From: Methylobacterium brachiatum
Lineage (GTDB): Bacteria; Pseudomonadota; Alphaproteobacteria; Rhizobiales; Beijerinckiaceae
Length of the DNA: 64,000 bases
Direction: 5' to 3'
Assembly: GCF_020523825.1 (NCBI RefSeq)
Contig: NZ_JAJALK010000010.1
Location: 181,705 to 245,704, forward strand
Shown here: positions 7,185-15,064 of the stretch, one piece after another
Layout of the letters: every line of letters starts with the position of its first letter
Numbering within the stretch: position 1 is the stretch's first letter
The notes under the pieces: generated by a model
Databases searched by the model: none
The model's input: the letters and a program-made list of their open reading frames with translations, nothing else
What the model was told of the DNA's origin: nothing
Position numbers and translations under genes: made by a program

Positions 7185-9812
7185 TCATCGTGGACCGCTC
7201 GTGGCGGGATCGATCGCGCAGAGCGAGAAGCGGTTGCCGTGGCTGCCGTCGACCTTCATCTCGATGCGCAAGCTGTCGACCACGCGCCCGCTTATGCGTG
7301 CCAGCCATTTGCCGAGGCGCCGGCTACTGACCGCGCCGCCGTCGCCGGCCTGTCGCAGCAGCAGGTCGCGGAATTCTGGCCTCAGAAACTCCTGCTGATT
7401 GGGATGGAGGCTGCTGGAGGGCGCCTTCTCGCACGCGGACTTGATAATCGTGTTCGTGGTGAAGCCGCTCGACAGCCCCAGTTGCTCCTGCCAGTGACCG
7501 AATAGCTCGCGGATGGCGGACAGTTCGGGGTCCTCCTCGCGCGCAGTCTCCATGCTCGCGCACGGGTCCGGCTGGCCGAGCCAGATCAGCGGCGCGCGCA
7601 CCGCCTCGGTCCAGTCCTCGTAGCTGCCGACCGGACCGCACACCTTCGGTGCGCCCGCGGCACGGTAGGCCCTGATGATCGTGAGCACGGCCGCGACGTA
7701 CCGGCCGCGATCGGTCATCACCCTGTCGATCGGGTCGAAGTCAAAACCGCGAAGCTCGGGGCGCTCGGCCTTGGTGTCCAGGGTGCAGAGCACGGTGCGC
7801 CGGGTCATGTCGCCGACCAGGATCAGGCCGTTGCCGGTGGCGAACACCGTCGCGCGGCACTCCAGCTCGGGCGCCTCGCTCTTGCCGAGAATCCGGACCC
7901 GCACGAGCGGCCGTTCGGTGAGCTGGCACAACATGTCGCCGCCGAGCTCGCCGTTGACGTTATCGATCGACACGATCGGCACCGCCTCGCGCAGCAGTGC
8001 GCCGAGCCGCTTCTCGGTCTCCTCCTCGGTCTTGCCGGCCGCGATCACCGGGCAGCACCGTCCGGTGGCGATAGTACTGGCGAGATCCACGAGGTAGCTC
8101 TTGCCCGTGCCCGGCGTGGAGGCGCGGATCGCGTGGAGGGGGGCGGTGGTCAGCACGCTGCGTACCAGCGCAGTGAGGATGCCCGACAGCGCCACAGCGC
8201 GGTCGACCGGGCCGACGAATGGGAAGCCGATCAGCAGGTCTTCCAGGAGTTGCAGCGCAAGCTCGGCGTCCGCCCGGCTCGGATGCTCAGGGATCGCCGG
8301 CATCCGAAAGTCCCGATCCAGGGAGAGGAACAGCCGAGTCTCGGGATCGTAGCCGGGGTGGTCGAGGATCGTGCCGTCCGCGCGCAGGGTCGGCGTGGTG
8401 ATGATGCCCGCGATCGGGTGCAGCTGCCAATCGCCGTCGCGGGCGAGAAGCGCGGTCATGATCTCGGCCGGTGGGTTGATCGTCACCCAGTCCTTCGACC
8501 GCCCGTCGAAGCGCTGGTAGCGGACGGTTCGCGCGACGTGGTCGGCGAGGCTGTGCACGCACATCGGCTTGAGGCGCGCCGCCGTCGTCTGATGCCCCTT
8601 CGCTGCCGGAACGGCCTCGATCACCGGCCGGACGAGGCTGCCGGAGCGGGTGAAGATCGGCACGTCCGCCGCGAGGATCGCCTGCTCTGTCTCGGTGACG
8701 GCGCGCGGCACCTCGCCGTTGACGACACGGATGGTGGGGAGGTCGTCGAGCCCATCTTCTCCGTCTGTGGCAGAAGATCCACTGCGGCGCTCCTCACGGT
8801 TCTGGACGGGCGCCCCGGAGCGTACTTTGCGCTCAGGAAACGCGCGCGGCTTGGCGGCGCCGGAGGTCAGCCCGCTCTCGATTGTCGCGAGGGCAGCGTG
8901 CTGGCCGTCGTCTTGGACGAGGCCGCTAGTGACCGCGGCCTCAAGGAGACGATGCGTGGCCGTGCCGGCGTCGAGGCGACCGGCGCCGACGAAGGTGCCG
9001 AGCTTGAACGCGGCAACGTTCAACACCGAATTGCGCTGGCCCCGCGGCGCCTGAGCGACGGCGGCGCACTCTTCCTCGACAGCACGAAGGATGTAGCTGT
9101 CGGGCACGTCGCCGTTGATTGCGCGGGAGCGACCTCCGTTCGATCTCGCGTCGGGCTCATGCTCAGGCGCGACTTCGGCGCGGGGCGATACTTTGGATGC
9201 AGGTGTCGGCTCCGCCTTCCTGAGCAGGTCGAGCAGCCGGTCCGGGACACGCGCGAACTGGAATGCGTGCTCGGGCTGCGCGAGGCGGTACTCCCGGCCG
9301 TCCGCCCTCCGGCTCGGTGCGGCGATGATGTAGCCGCCAATTCCGCGCACGTCGATGCCAGGTGGCAGGGCGCCGCGGCTGTTGGTGATGGTGATGCTCT
9401 CCGGGTACGCGAAAAGCAGGTGGAGGCCACCGCTGGGGGTGATGTGCGTATGGGTCGTGGGCACATCGCCGTGCGCCGCGGTTACCCACTCCCAGGCCGC
9501 TACCCCGTCCGGGTCACCCGGCTTCTTCGGCACGTCTTGGTCGATGGCGAACAAGCCGGACTCAGGACCGGTGCGCAGGCCGATCATGGCGTGCGGGTGC
9601 TCGCGCCACCACGCGCGGATCTGCGCCTCGTCGCAAGTCGCCTTGTAGAGGCCGCCGGTCTTGGGGATCGGGTTGCCGTTCGCATCCTCGTCCCGCGGGA
9701 CCAGCGGCTGCTTGGTCGCTGGGTTGCAGGGGAGCACTGGGATCCCGTGGCGGGCATAGATGAGGGCGTGCTCGACCATGCTGACGCTATGATCGGAGGG
9801 GCGGGCATTCAC
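7185..9812 (-). CDS. Bifunctional DNA primase/polymerase-helicase (PrimPol)
   Basis: An 875-residue replication protein. The N-terminal archaeo-eukaryotic primase domain has the catalytic acidic pair at Asp91/Asp93 (FAIDQDVP) and the nucleotide-binding motif SGGLHLLF with His131. A linker of about 200 residues follows. The C-terminal ATPase has Walker A GTGKSYLVD near residue 566 and an acidic Walker B-like VSIDNVNGE near 612. This architecture is typical of replicases of satellite phages, plasmids and integrative elements that make their own primers. It overlaps the preceding gene by four bases. The nearby G-rich repeat may be its origin. Confidence 0.9.
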   Translation of the reverse strand: MNARPSDHSVSMVEHALIYARHGIPVLPCNPATKQPLVPRDEDANGNPIPKTGGLYKATCDEAQIRAWWREHPHAMIGLRTGPESGLFAIDQDVPKKPGDPDGVAAWEWVTAAHGDVPTTHTHITPSGGLHLLFAYPESITITNSRGALPPGIDVRGIGGYIIAAPSRRADGREYRLAQPEHAFQFARVPDRLLDLLRKAEPTPASKVSPRAEVAPEHEPDARSNGGRSRAINGDVPDSYILRAVEEECAAVAQAPRGQRNSVLNVAAFKLGTFVGAGRLDAGTATHRLLEAAVTSGLVQDDGQHAALATIESGLTSGAAKPRAFPERKVRSGAPVQNREERRSGSSATDGEDGLDDLPTIRVVNGEVPRAVTETEQAILAADVPIFTRSGSLVRPVIEAVPAAKGHQTTAARLKPMCVHSLADHVARTVRYQRFDGRSKDWVTINPPAEIMTALLARDGDWQLHPIAGIITTPTLRADGTILDHPGYDPETRLFLSLDRDFRMPAIPEHPSRADAELALQLLEDLLIGFPFVGPVDRAVALSGILTALVRSVLTTAPLHAIRASTPGTGKSYLVDLASTIATGRCCPVIAAGKTEEETEKRLGALLREAVPIVSIDNVNGELGGDMLCQLTERPLVRVRILGKSEAPELECRATVFATGNGLILVGDMTRRTVLCTLDTKAERPELRGFDFDPIDRVMTDRGRYVAAVLTIIRAYRAAGAPKVCGPVGSYEDWTEAVRAPLIWLGQPDPCASMETAREEDPELSAIRELFGHWQEQLGLSSGFTTNTIIKSACEKAPSSSLHPNQQEFLRPEFRDLLLRQAGDGGAVSSRRLGKWLARISGRVVDSLRIEMKVDGSHGNRFSLCAIDPATSGPR

Positions 9813-10264
9813 TGCGCCGTCTCCCTCACGCTGACGAGGATGAGCGCGGCGTTCGGGTTCTCAGCCCTCACCATTCCGACCCATTCTAGTTCGCGCTCAG
9901 GGCGGGTCTCGATGACGAGGCCGTTCGATCCGAACGCGATAGGGGCCTTAACCGCCTCCTCGTAGGCAATCTTCAAGGGTGCGGCGGCAACGATGGCGAC
10001 GACGCGAGATCGGGCGATCAGGCGGCGGACCGATTTCGGATGGAAGCCGGCCGGCCCCATCGCTGTGTGCATGTCGTCCCCAATGATCGCGATGAAGGGC
10101 TTGGTCTTGGGGACGTCAAACCGGCCGGCGTGCTGGGGTATCGTCGCCCAGGCGACGCCGTGGTCGCGCACGGCCAGCAGGATCGGGCGCATGTGATCCG
10201 GCGCGAACGCGAGCGCTGTGTCGAGCCGGGAGCGCGGCAAACCGGTGTGGAAGGCGACGCTCAT
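9809..10264 (-). CDS. Hypothetical element protein, 151 residues
   Basis: This is a soluble alpha/beta protein with a hydrophobic strand-rich core (FIAIIGDDMHTAMGP, VVAIVAAAPLKIAYEEA) that could bind a small ligand. No family is recognised with confidence. The four-base overlaps on both sides, with the 92-residue gene before it and PrimPol after it, show it is translated as part of the replication operon. The GDD-like motif alone does not justify an enzyme call. Confidence 0.7.
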   Translation of the reverse strand: MSVAFHTGLPRSRLDTALAFAPDHMRPILLAVRDHGVAWATIPQHAGRFDVPKTKPFIAIIGDDMHTAMGPAGFHPKSVRRLIARSRVVAIVAAAPLKIAYEEAVKAPIAFGSNGLVIETRPERELEWVGMVRAENPNAALILVSVRETAQ

Positions 10265-10539
10265 CGATCGCTCCCACCTTGCTGTAGTCGCAGGGTCAGC
10301 GTGACGAAGCTAGCCGTGACGATGACCTCCTCATTGAGGCTGTGGGCTACTCCAGCGACCTCGACGATCTCCTCGCCAATCCACTCCTCGCCGTGGTTCG
10401 CGCGGCAGCGAAGGAAATTGGCAACGTCTAGAACGGACACGCTTTGTCCGGCGCGCATGTGCTTGAGGAGGCGCATACGGTCGGCGACCGCGCTGCGAGC
10501 AGAGGTGGGCATCTGCCCAGGCGTTTTACTCTTCATCAT
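10261..10539 (-). CDS. Hypothetical element protein, 92 residues
   Basis: The ATG at 10539 lies in ATGATGA and overlaps the stop of the AlpA-like gene, so 10539 is preferred over the in-frame start at 10608. The 92-residue product has a predicted helical N-terminal half (RSAVADRMRLLKHMRAGQSVSVLDVANFL), which could be a small DNA-binding fold, then a beta-rich end. No family is recognised. It overlaps the 151-residue gene by four bases. Confidence 0.65.
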   Translation of the reverse strand: MMKSKTPGQMPTSARSAVADRMRLLKHMRAGQSVSVLDVANFLRCRANHGEEWIGEEIVEVAGVAHSLNEEVIVTASFVTLTLRLQQGGSDR

Positions 10540-10823
10540 CGGAGGGCCATGCGCGCCGCATTGGATCGCTTTGCCCGTGCCGCGGCGCCGCGGTTTCCCG
10601 GCCTCCAAGGCTCGGCGTTCTCAACGAGGCTCAAGACACCCGCAGTCTCGACGACAACCCGGCCGGCGAGGCGCTTGAGCTTCAGCCGACCTTCCGATGC
10701 CAGCCGATAGATCGTCGTGCGGGAAAGCCCTGTGACATCGCCGGCGACGTCCATGCGGAGGTGCGGCCGCTTTTGCCACGGGATGGCATCACGTCGCTCG
10801 GCGGGTCTTGGTGAGCGGGTCAT
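10536..10823 (-). CDS. AlpA/excisionase-like helix-turn-helix protein
   Basis: A 95-residue protein with a MerR/AlpA-type winged helix at residues 25-60. It reads VAGDVTGLSRTTIYRLASEG and continues with a KLKRLAGRVVVE wing. Proteins of this type act as excisionases or activators of integrase and replication genes in integrative elements. It is the first gene of the leftward replication operon; its promoter region (10824-10951) carries GTCTGATCTGTCGGACGAC, shared with the gap before 5671. A longer frame to 10895 would cross that motif, so the ATG at 10823 is preferred. Confidence 0.8.
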   Translation of the reverse strand: MTRSPRPAERRDAIPWQKRPHLRMDVAGDVTGLSRTTIYRLASEGRLKLKRLAGRVVVETAGVLSLVENAEPWRPGNRGAAARAKRSNAARMALR

Positions 10824-10951
10824 GATGATCTGCCTCGTCTGATCTGTCGGACGACATGACCATAGCCGGCAGACAGAGACCTGAGGCGCAGACAAAAACT
10901 CGATTGGCCTAAGTCATTGAAAAATAGTCGAAAGTACGTGAAAAATTTCGA
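10824..10951 (-). promoter_or_regulatory. Promoter region of the replication operon
   Basis: This is a 128-base AT-rich gap. GTCTGATCTGTCGGACGAC at 10837-10855 matches 5547-5565 at 17 of 19 bases. Two copies of a TGAAAAAT...TCGA unit lie at about 10917-10955. The gap should hold the promoter for the AlpA-to-PrimPol operon and its operator, but no -35/-10 pair can be called reliably. Confidence 0.4.
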
Positions 10952-11389
10952 TCATGAATTTTCTTCCGCGCGACGCCTCATGGCTCGCCGCTCACGCCTG
11001 TACTCCTGTTTGACGGCATCTATTTTGCGATGTGGCTCTTGCTCGGCGACAGCAGCTGAGAACCCGTGCTGTCCGGTGTGTTGAATGACTTTTATGATGC
11101 GTAAGAGAGCGACAAAGTCCGACACCGGCGGCCGTCCAGGCTTAGCTTCGCGCCACTCGTAGACCGGCTTCGGTGGCCCAAATGGCCTTACCGTTTCACC
11201 TGTAATCGGGTGTGTTACGAGTTCTGGATTCCTGAGACGTTTAAGGTAAAGCTTCATTCGAGCTGGCTTTGCCTTGAGAGAAGATTTTTCGATCACCGGC
11301 GCAGCGTTCTTCGATTTTTTGACCGGACGCCCTAGATACTTCCCATTTACGGTGCGCTTGGTCTTCGCGAGCTTCCGCGCCATCTTCAT
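10952..11389 (-). CDS. Basic hypothetical protein coupled to the integrase
   Basis: A 145-residue, strongly Lys/Arg-rich protein with a disordered basic N-terminus (RKLAKTKRTVNGKYLGRPVKK), a central folded part and a basic C-terminal helix. Its start overlaps the integrase stop by four bases (ATGA), so it is co-translated with the integrase. Its charge suggests nucleic-acid binding, possibly as an accessory factor in integration. No family is recognised. Base composition is AT-richer than the flanking chromosome. Confidence 0.65.
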   Translation of the reverse strand: MKMARKLAKTKRTVNGKYLGRPVKKSKNAAPVIEKSSLKAKPARMKLYLKRLRNPELVTHPITGETVRPFGPPKPVYEWREAKPGRPPVSDFVALLRIIKVIQHTGQHGFSAAVAEQEPHRKIDAVKQEYRRERRAMRRRAEENS

Positions 11390-12696
11390 GCTGCGGCTCC
11401 GTCGACAGGCTGCAGCGTGGGTACTGGGCTCGGTGCCAGGGGCGTGACGGCTCGGCGCGCGATCTCCTCCGTCGCCTCGACGATGTAGGCGGAGTAGTGG
11501 TCCTCAATCATCTGCACGCTGGTATCGTGCAGTGCCGCGACGAGCCTTACCGGTACGCCAGCGCTCAGCGCCCGCACGATCGAGCTGTGGCGCAGGCACA
11601 GCATGACCGTCCCGGGGGGCGCCTCGGCCCGGGTCCGAGCCCTGTCCCATAGGCGCAACGCCGCCGAGGCTGTGGCCCAAGGCCCTCGATCGACCCGCTC
11701 CCAGGTGACGGGCCCGACTTGTCGATGCCGCCAATGCATCAGGAGCGGCTCGTGCCCGCGCCGGCCGGCGAGGACGGGCTGCAAACGCTCGATCACGTCG
11801 GCTCCGACCGGCACAGCGATGGGCGTCGGACGCTTACCAGCGCGGCCCTTGTTCGAGGGTGGCACCATGATCCGACCACGCGCGGCCTGCACGTCGCCCA
11901 CGGTGATCCTGGCGACCTGCGAATGGCGAGCTCCCGTGGCGGCCATGACCAGCACGAGCCGCCCAAAATCGCCGGTCTCGTCAACGACGAAGGCCGCGTC
12001 GACCAGGCGCCGGATCTCGGCGTCGGGCAGGATCTGCTTGCGCGCGCTTGATCCTGCTGAGATTGCCTTCGTGCCGGTGCGGATCTCAGCGGCGAGCGTG
12101 GCCGGCAGCGCGCGAAGATGGTGTTCGGCGGCTGCATTGAGAGCGGCGCGCAGGTCGTTCAGCAGACGGTTGACGGTGGTGGGTTGCAACTCGCCCGATA
12201 GGCGCTGTCGCCAAGCCCGGATGGTGCTAGCATTCAGCTTCGCGAGGTGCGTATCAGCGAAGACCTGATCAGAGAGGACGTGCTTGCCGAGGCGCTTCTC
12301 GGCGTCCCTCCCCGCCGCTGGAGCACGCGCTGAGCGGGCGGCGACATAAGCTTCGACTGCGGTGCGGACGCTTAGGACCTCGGTACCACCCCCCTCCCCT
12401 TCGCCGTCGAGACGACGTACCTGAGCGCGCGCCCATTCGATGGCTGCCGTCACCGCAGCTGGGTACGAGAGGGCGTCTGGATCCGATCCAGGGTCGTCAG
12501 CCTGGGCGAGGCGTTGCTCGACGCGGTTCCCATCGATCACCAGCTTGACGATCCAGGCGCCAGGTCCTCGCGCAGGCTTGCGGTAGCCCAGGCTAACGCC
12601 GCCCCGCCCTCCTGAAACACCCTGCCAGCGTGGGTTCTTAGCCGGCGGAAGCCGGGCCCGCTTAGCGACACTGTCGAAGCTGCTAGGTTTTGCCAT
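11386..12696 (-). CDS. int: Tyrosine site-specific recombinase (integrase)
   Basis: A 436-residue phage-type integrase with an N-terminal arm-binding region, a SAM-like core-binding domain (about 110-210) and a catalytic domain. The box I arginine is in ATGARHSQVARI. Box II reads CLRHSSIVRAL, in which the usual first histidine of HxLRH is Leu. The later His is in AALHDTS, and the nucleophile is expected to be a tyrosine in EDHYSAYI. This LRHSSIVR form is common among rhizobial integrases, so it is probably active. It lies beside the tRNA-Glu fragment and reads into the element, as expected for the enzyme that inserted it. Confidence 0.9.
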   Translation of the reverse strand: MAKPSSFDSVAKRARLPPAKNPRWQGVSGGRGGVSLGYRKPARGPGAWIVKLVIDGNRVEQRLAQADDPGSDPDALSYPAAVTAAIEWARAQVRRLDGEGEGGGTEVLSVRTAVEAYVAARSARAPAAGRDAEKRLGKHVLSDQVFADTHLAKLNASTIRAWRQRLSGELQPTTVNRLLNDLRAALNAAAEHHLRALPATLAAEIRTGTKAISAGSSARKQILPDAEIRRLVDAAFVVDETGDFGRLVLVMAATGARHSQVARITVGDVQAARGRIMVPPSNKGRAGKRPTPIAVPVGADVIERLQPVLAGRRGHEPLLMHWRHRQVGPVTWERVDRGPWATASAALRLWDRARTRAEAPPGTVMLCLRHSSIVRALSAGVPVRLVAALHDTSVQMIEDHYSAYIVEATEEIARRAVTPLAPSPVPTLQPVDGAAA

Positions 12697-12702
12697 CGAT
12701 TG

Positions 12703-12725
12703 GTCTCACACAGCGTCTCACACAG
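12703..12725. repeat. Two 11-bp direct repeats, possible integrase arm sites
   Basis: GTCTCACACAG occurs perfectly at 12703-12713 and 12715-12725, just upstream of the integrase start and about 95 bases inside the attachment core. Tyrosine integrases bind short direct repeats (arm sites) at such distances, so these are candidates for integrase or excisionase binding. They could also regulate integrase expression. Confidence 0.5.
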
Positions 12726-12818
12726 ACCGATCGACCAACTATGATAGCGGGAGACGGGAAATGCCAGTATGCTGAGCGGATTACCGCGTTCGCTTTTATC
12801 CTCTCTGCCTCGTGGCGG

Positions 12819-12864
12819 CCCTTTCACGGCGAAAACACGGGTTCGATTCCCGTAGGGCGCGCCA
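12819..12864 (+). repeat. attR: 3' fragment of tRNA-Glu (TTC)
   Basis: The sequence matches the 3' half of tRNA-Glu. The anticodon loop CTTTCAC is at 12821-12827, followed by stem GGCGA, a T arm with ACGGG/CCCGT around TTCGATT (12837-12853), acceptor strand AGGGCGC, discriminator G and CCA (12862-12864). The 5' half and the matching anticodon-stem strand are absent, so this is not a working tRNA. Such fragments mark the distal end of elements that integrate in a tRNA gene. The intact gene would begin GCGCCCT and should lie left of the window on the same strand. Confidence 0.78.
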
Positions 12865-12994
12865 CTTGCGCACGGAACTGCGAGCGGCGGGCACGGTTGC
12901 GCCGCGCGATCCGGCTAAGGCAGGCTCCGGGTTCTCCTTGGCACCGACGTTGCGGATCGGATCAGCCCGGTCGAGGATCGCCCTCCTTCCGGGA

Positions 12995-13753
12995 TCAGCG
13001 GGCCGTGATGACGGCGCGCTCTGTTGCGAGCGCGAGCATCTCCAGAGCGTTCCCGACGGCGGCAAACTCCGCGGTGTTGTCGAAGATGCACCAGGCACGG
13101 CGGCCGAGGGCCCTGTGCTGGTGCAGGCGCTCGGCCATCCGGGTGAGGACGGGCGGCTCGTAGGCCGAATGGTACATCCGTGGGGAGCCGTGGAGCCGGT
13201 AATAGATGAGGTCCGGCCAGCCGCCCGGGATGCCGGCCCCTCGCACCGGCGCGGGGTCGGCGGCGACGCGGGCGATCGCGAGGTCGGACAGGCGCTGATC
13301 GACGTCCTGCGCAAACCAGGTGGCGTGGCGCGGCTCACAGACGACGTCCCCCGGGAAGGCCCGCCGGAAGCCCGCCAGAAACGGCGCGGCGGATGCCGGA
13401 TCGAAGGCCAGACTCGGCGGAAGCTGAAGCAGCAGGGGCCCGAGCTTCGGCCCGAGGCCCGCCACCTCGGCCAGGAAGCGATCCAGGGCTTCGTCCGCGC
13501 CGACCAGGCGCCGCTCATGCGTGATCGTCCGCGGCACCTTCACGGCGAAGCGGAACCCGTCCGGCACCGCGGCGGCCCACCGCGCGTAGGTCGTCACCCG
13601 ATGGGGTCGATAGAAGGACGTGTTGATCTCGACCGCGGAGAAAAGCTGCGCGTACCGCTCCAAATGGCTGCCGGCTTCGGGGAAATGTGCGGCGTGGGCC
13701 TTCGGCAGGCTCCAGCCGGCGGTTCCAAGGGCGATGGGGTGTGAGCTATGCAT
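12995..13753 (-). CDS. DUF72 family protein (YecE-like)
   Basis: A 252-residue TIM-barrel-like protein of the DUF72/YecE family. It has LGTAGWS at the start, EINTSFYR, RFAVKVPRTITHERRL, PLLLQLPPS, EPRHATWF and the C-terminal CIFDNTAEFAAVGNALEM. The molecular function is not established, although the family resembles endonuclease IV-fold proteins. The ATG at 13753 fits the family's usual start better than the longer reading to 13822. It lies just outside the element and diverges from the DUF4186 gene. Confidence 0.9.
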   Translation of the reverse strand: MHSSHPIALGTAGWSLPKAHAAHFPEAGSHLERYAQLFSAVEINTSFYRPHRVTTYARWAAAVPDGFRFAVKVPRTITHERRLVGADEALDRFLAEVAGLGPKLGPLLLQLPPSLAFDPASAAPFLAGFRRAFPGDVVCEPRHATWFAQDVDQRLSDLAIARVAADPAPVRGAGIPGGWPDLIYYRLHGSPRMYHSAYEPPVLTRMAERLHQHRALGRRAWCIFDNTAEFAAVGNALEMLALATERAVITAR

Positions 13754-13820
13754 CGGATCCGACGACGGGCCATAAGCCGGGCCGGCCAGAGGGGCGGCAG
13801 GCGATCGGGTAGGTCTGCGC

Positions 13821-14183
13821 ATGCGCGGGGTTGAAGAGGTCTTCGATCGTCTCTCGCGGTCCGCATTCCGTCAGCGCTTCCGGCTTTCGGCCGCCGACCG
13901 GGCCTACCTGGATGAGAAGGGGCTTCCGACGGTTCTAGAGCACGCGCGAGACTTCGTGAAACGCCGCCTCGCGCCCGCAGAGCCGAGGAACGACGGCAAG
14001 CAGACGCCGTTTCGCGGCCATCCGGTCTTCACGGCGCAGCACGCGACAGCCACCTGCTGCCGCGGTTGCCTGGCCAAGTGGTACGCCGTCCCGGCCGGGC
14101 AGGCGTTGACCGCCGCCGAGCAGGCCCATGTGGTCGAGGCGATCGGGCGCTGGCTGCGCGCTCAGGGCGGCGACGGCGCCTGA
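13821..14183 (+). CDS. DUF4186 family protein
   Basis: A 120-residue protein with the family's hallmark stretch GKQTPFRGHPVFTAQHATATC, then CRGCLAKWY. The cysteines and histidines suggest a metal site. Members are often found beside DUF72 genes in alphaproteobacteria, as here, where the two diverge from a 67-base gap. Function is unknown. The length matches the family. Confidence 0.88.
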   Translation: MRGVEEVFDRLSRSAFRQRFRLSAADRAYLDEKGLPTVLEHARDFVKRRLAPAEPRNDGKQTPFRGHPVFTAQHATATCCRGCLAKWYAVPAGQALTAAEQAHVVEAIGRWLRAQGGDGA

Positions 14184-14267
14184 CGAGGCCCGCGCCTCCC
14201 CCGCGATCCCAGGTCGAGACCGACGCCCCGCGGATCGGCTCCCGGACGCGAGCGGCCGGCGCGTCGG

Positions 14268-14903
14268 CTAGGCCGTGGTGGTCCAGCCCAGGACCGCCGT
14301 CAGCGGATCGCCGGCGCCGCCTTCGGGCTTCAGAATGCGGGCCTCGATGCGCGCGAATCCCGCGCGCTGCAGATACAGCTGCACCAGTTGCGCGTGGCCC
14401 GTGCCGTCGAGGGCGCTCCAGATCGCGACCGCCTTGGTCGGGAAGCAGCGGTTCGAGAAGCTGATGACCACCGGCGCGCCGGGGCGCAGGACCCGCGCGA
14501 CCTCGGACAGGACGTCCACGGGGCGCTGGAGATACTGCACCGAGACGCAGATCAGGGCCGCGTCCACGCTCGCCGTGTCGAGCGGCAGCTGCGGCTGCGC
14601 GTTGAGATCCTGCACGAAATGCCGCGCCAGGCGCGGATTGGCGGCCAGCTCCGCCGCGTTGAGGCCGTGGCCGATGACGCGCGCGTAGGCGACCTCGTCC
14701 GGCAGGTGGCTGATCCAGCTCGACATCAGGTCGAGGACCACACCGCCCGGGGGGACGACCGCCCTGTAGAGGTCGGTCACGGCGGCGATGGCGGCGGCAT
14801 CGATATGGGTGACGAGGCGCGGCTGCGCGTAGAAGAGCGGGTCCGGACTGCGATCCGGCTTGGCGAACGCCTCTGCGGGCAGCTCCGGCAGATCCTGAAC
14901 CAT
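14268..14903 (-). CDS. Class I SAM-dependent methyltransferase
   Basis: A 211-residue protein with a Rossmann-type methyltransferase core. Motif I is GGVVLDLMSSWISHLP (atypical, with few glycines), and VIGHGLNAAEL, AALICVSVQYLQRPVDVLSEVARVLRPG and VVISFSNRCFPTKAV follow in the expected order. The substrate is not evident; the core resembles methyltransferase_11 proteins. The ATG at 14903 (MVQDLPELP) is preferred over upstream in-frame starts because the family begins here. It stands alone between the DUF4186 and DeoR genes. Confidence 0.82.
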   Translation of the reverse strand: MVQDLPELPAEAFAKPDRSPDPLFYAQPRLVTHIDAAAIAAVTDLYRAVVPPGGVVLDLMSSWISHLPDEVAYARVIGHGLNAAELAANPRLARHFVQDLNAQPQLPLDTASVDAALICVSVQYLQRPVDVLSEVARVLRPGAPVVISFSNRCFPTKAVAIWSALDGTGHAQLVQLYLQRAGFARIEARILKPEGGAGDPLTAVLGWTTTA

Positions 14904-15064
14904 GCGGGGTATGCCTTCGTGTCGCGCCAAGGGCCGGCTTTGCGCCGCGGCGCCCGCCCCGGGGCGGGCGGACGCGATGCCACCCTGAGATAGGCGCGGT
15001 GCGCCCTGCGGCCCGCCGCGGCGCAAGATGCCGCATCGGACAAGGATCGAGGGCGGTCCGCGCC

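Noticed and set aside
8133..9965. 610-residue open frame on the plus strand
   Set aside because: It is the mirror of the PrimPol gene, is low in hydrophobic order, and has no ribosome site or family motif; the minus-strand reading has clear catalytic motifs.
12780..12864. Complete tRNA gene
   Set aside because: Only the anticodon loop and 3' half are present; no 5' acceptor strand or D arm precedes it.
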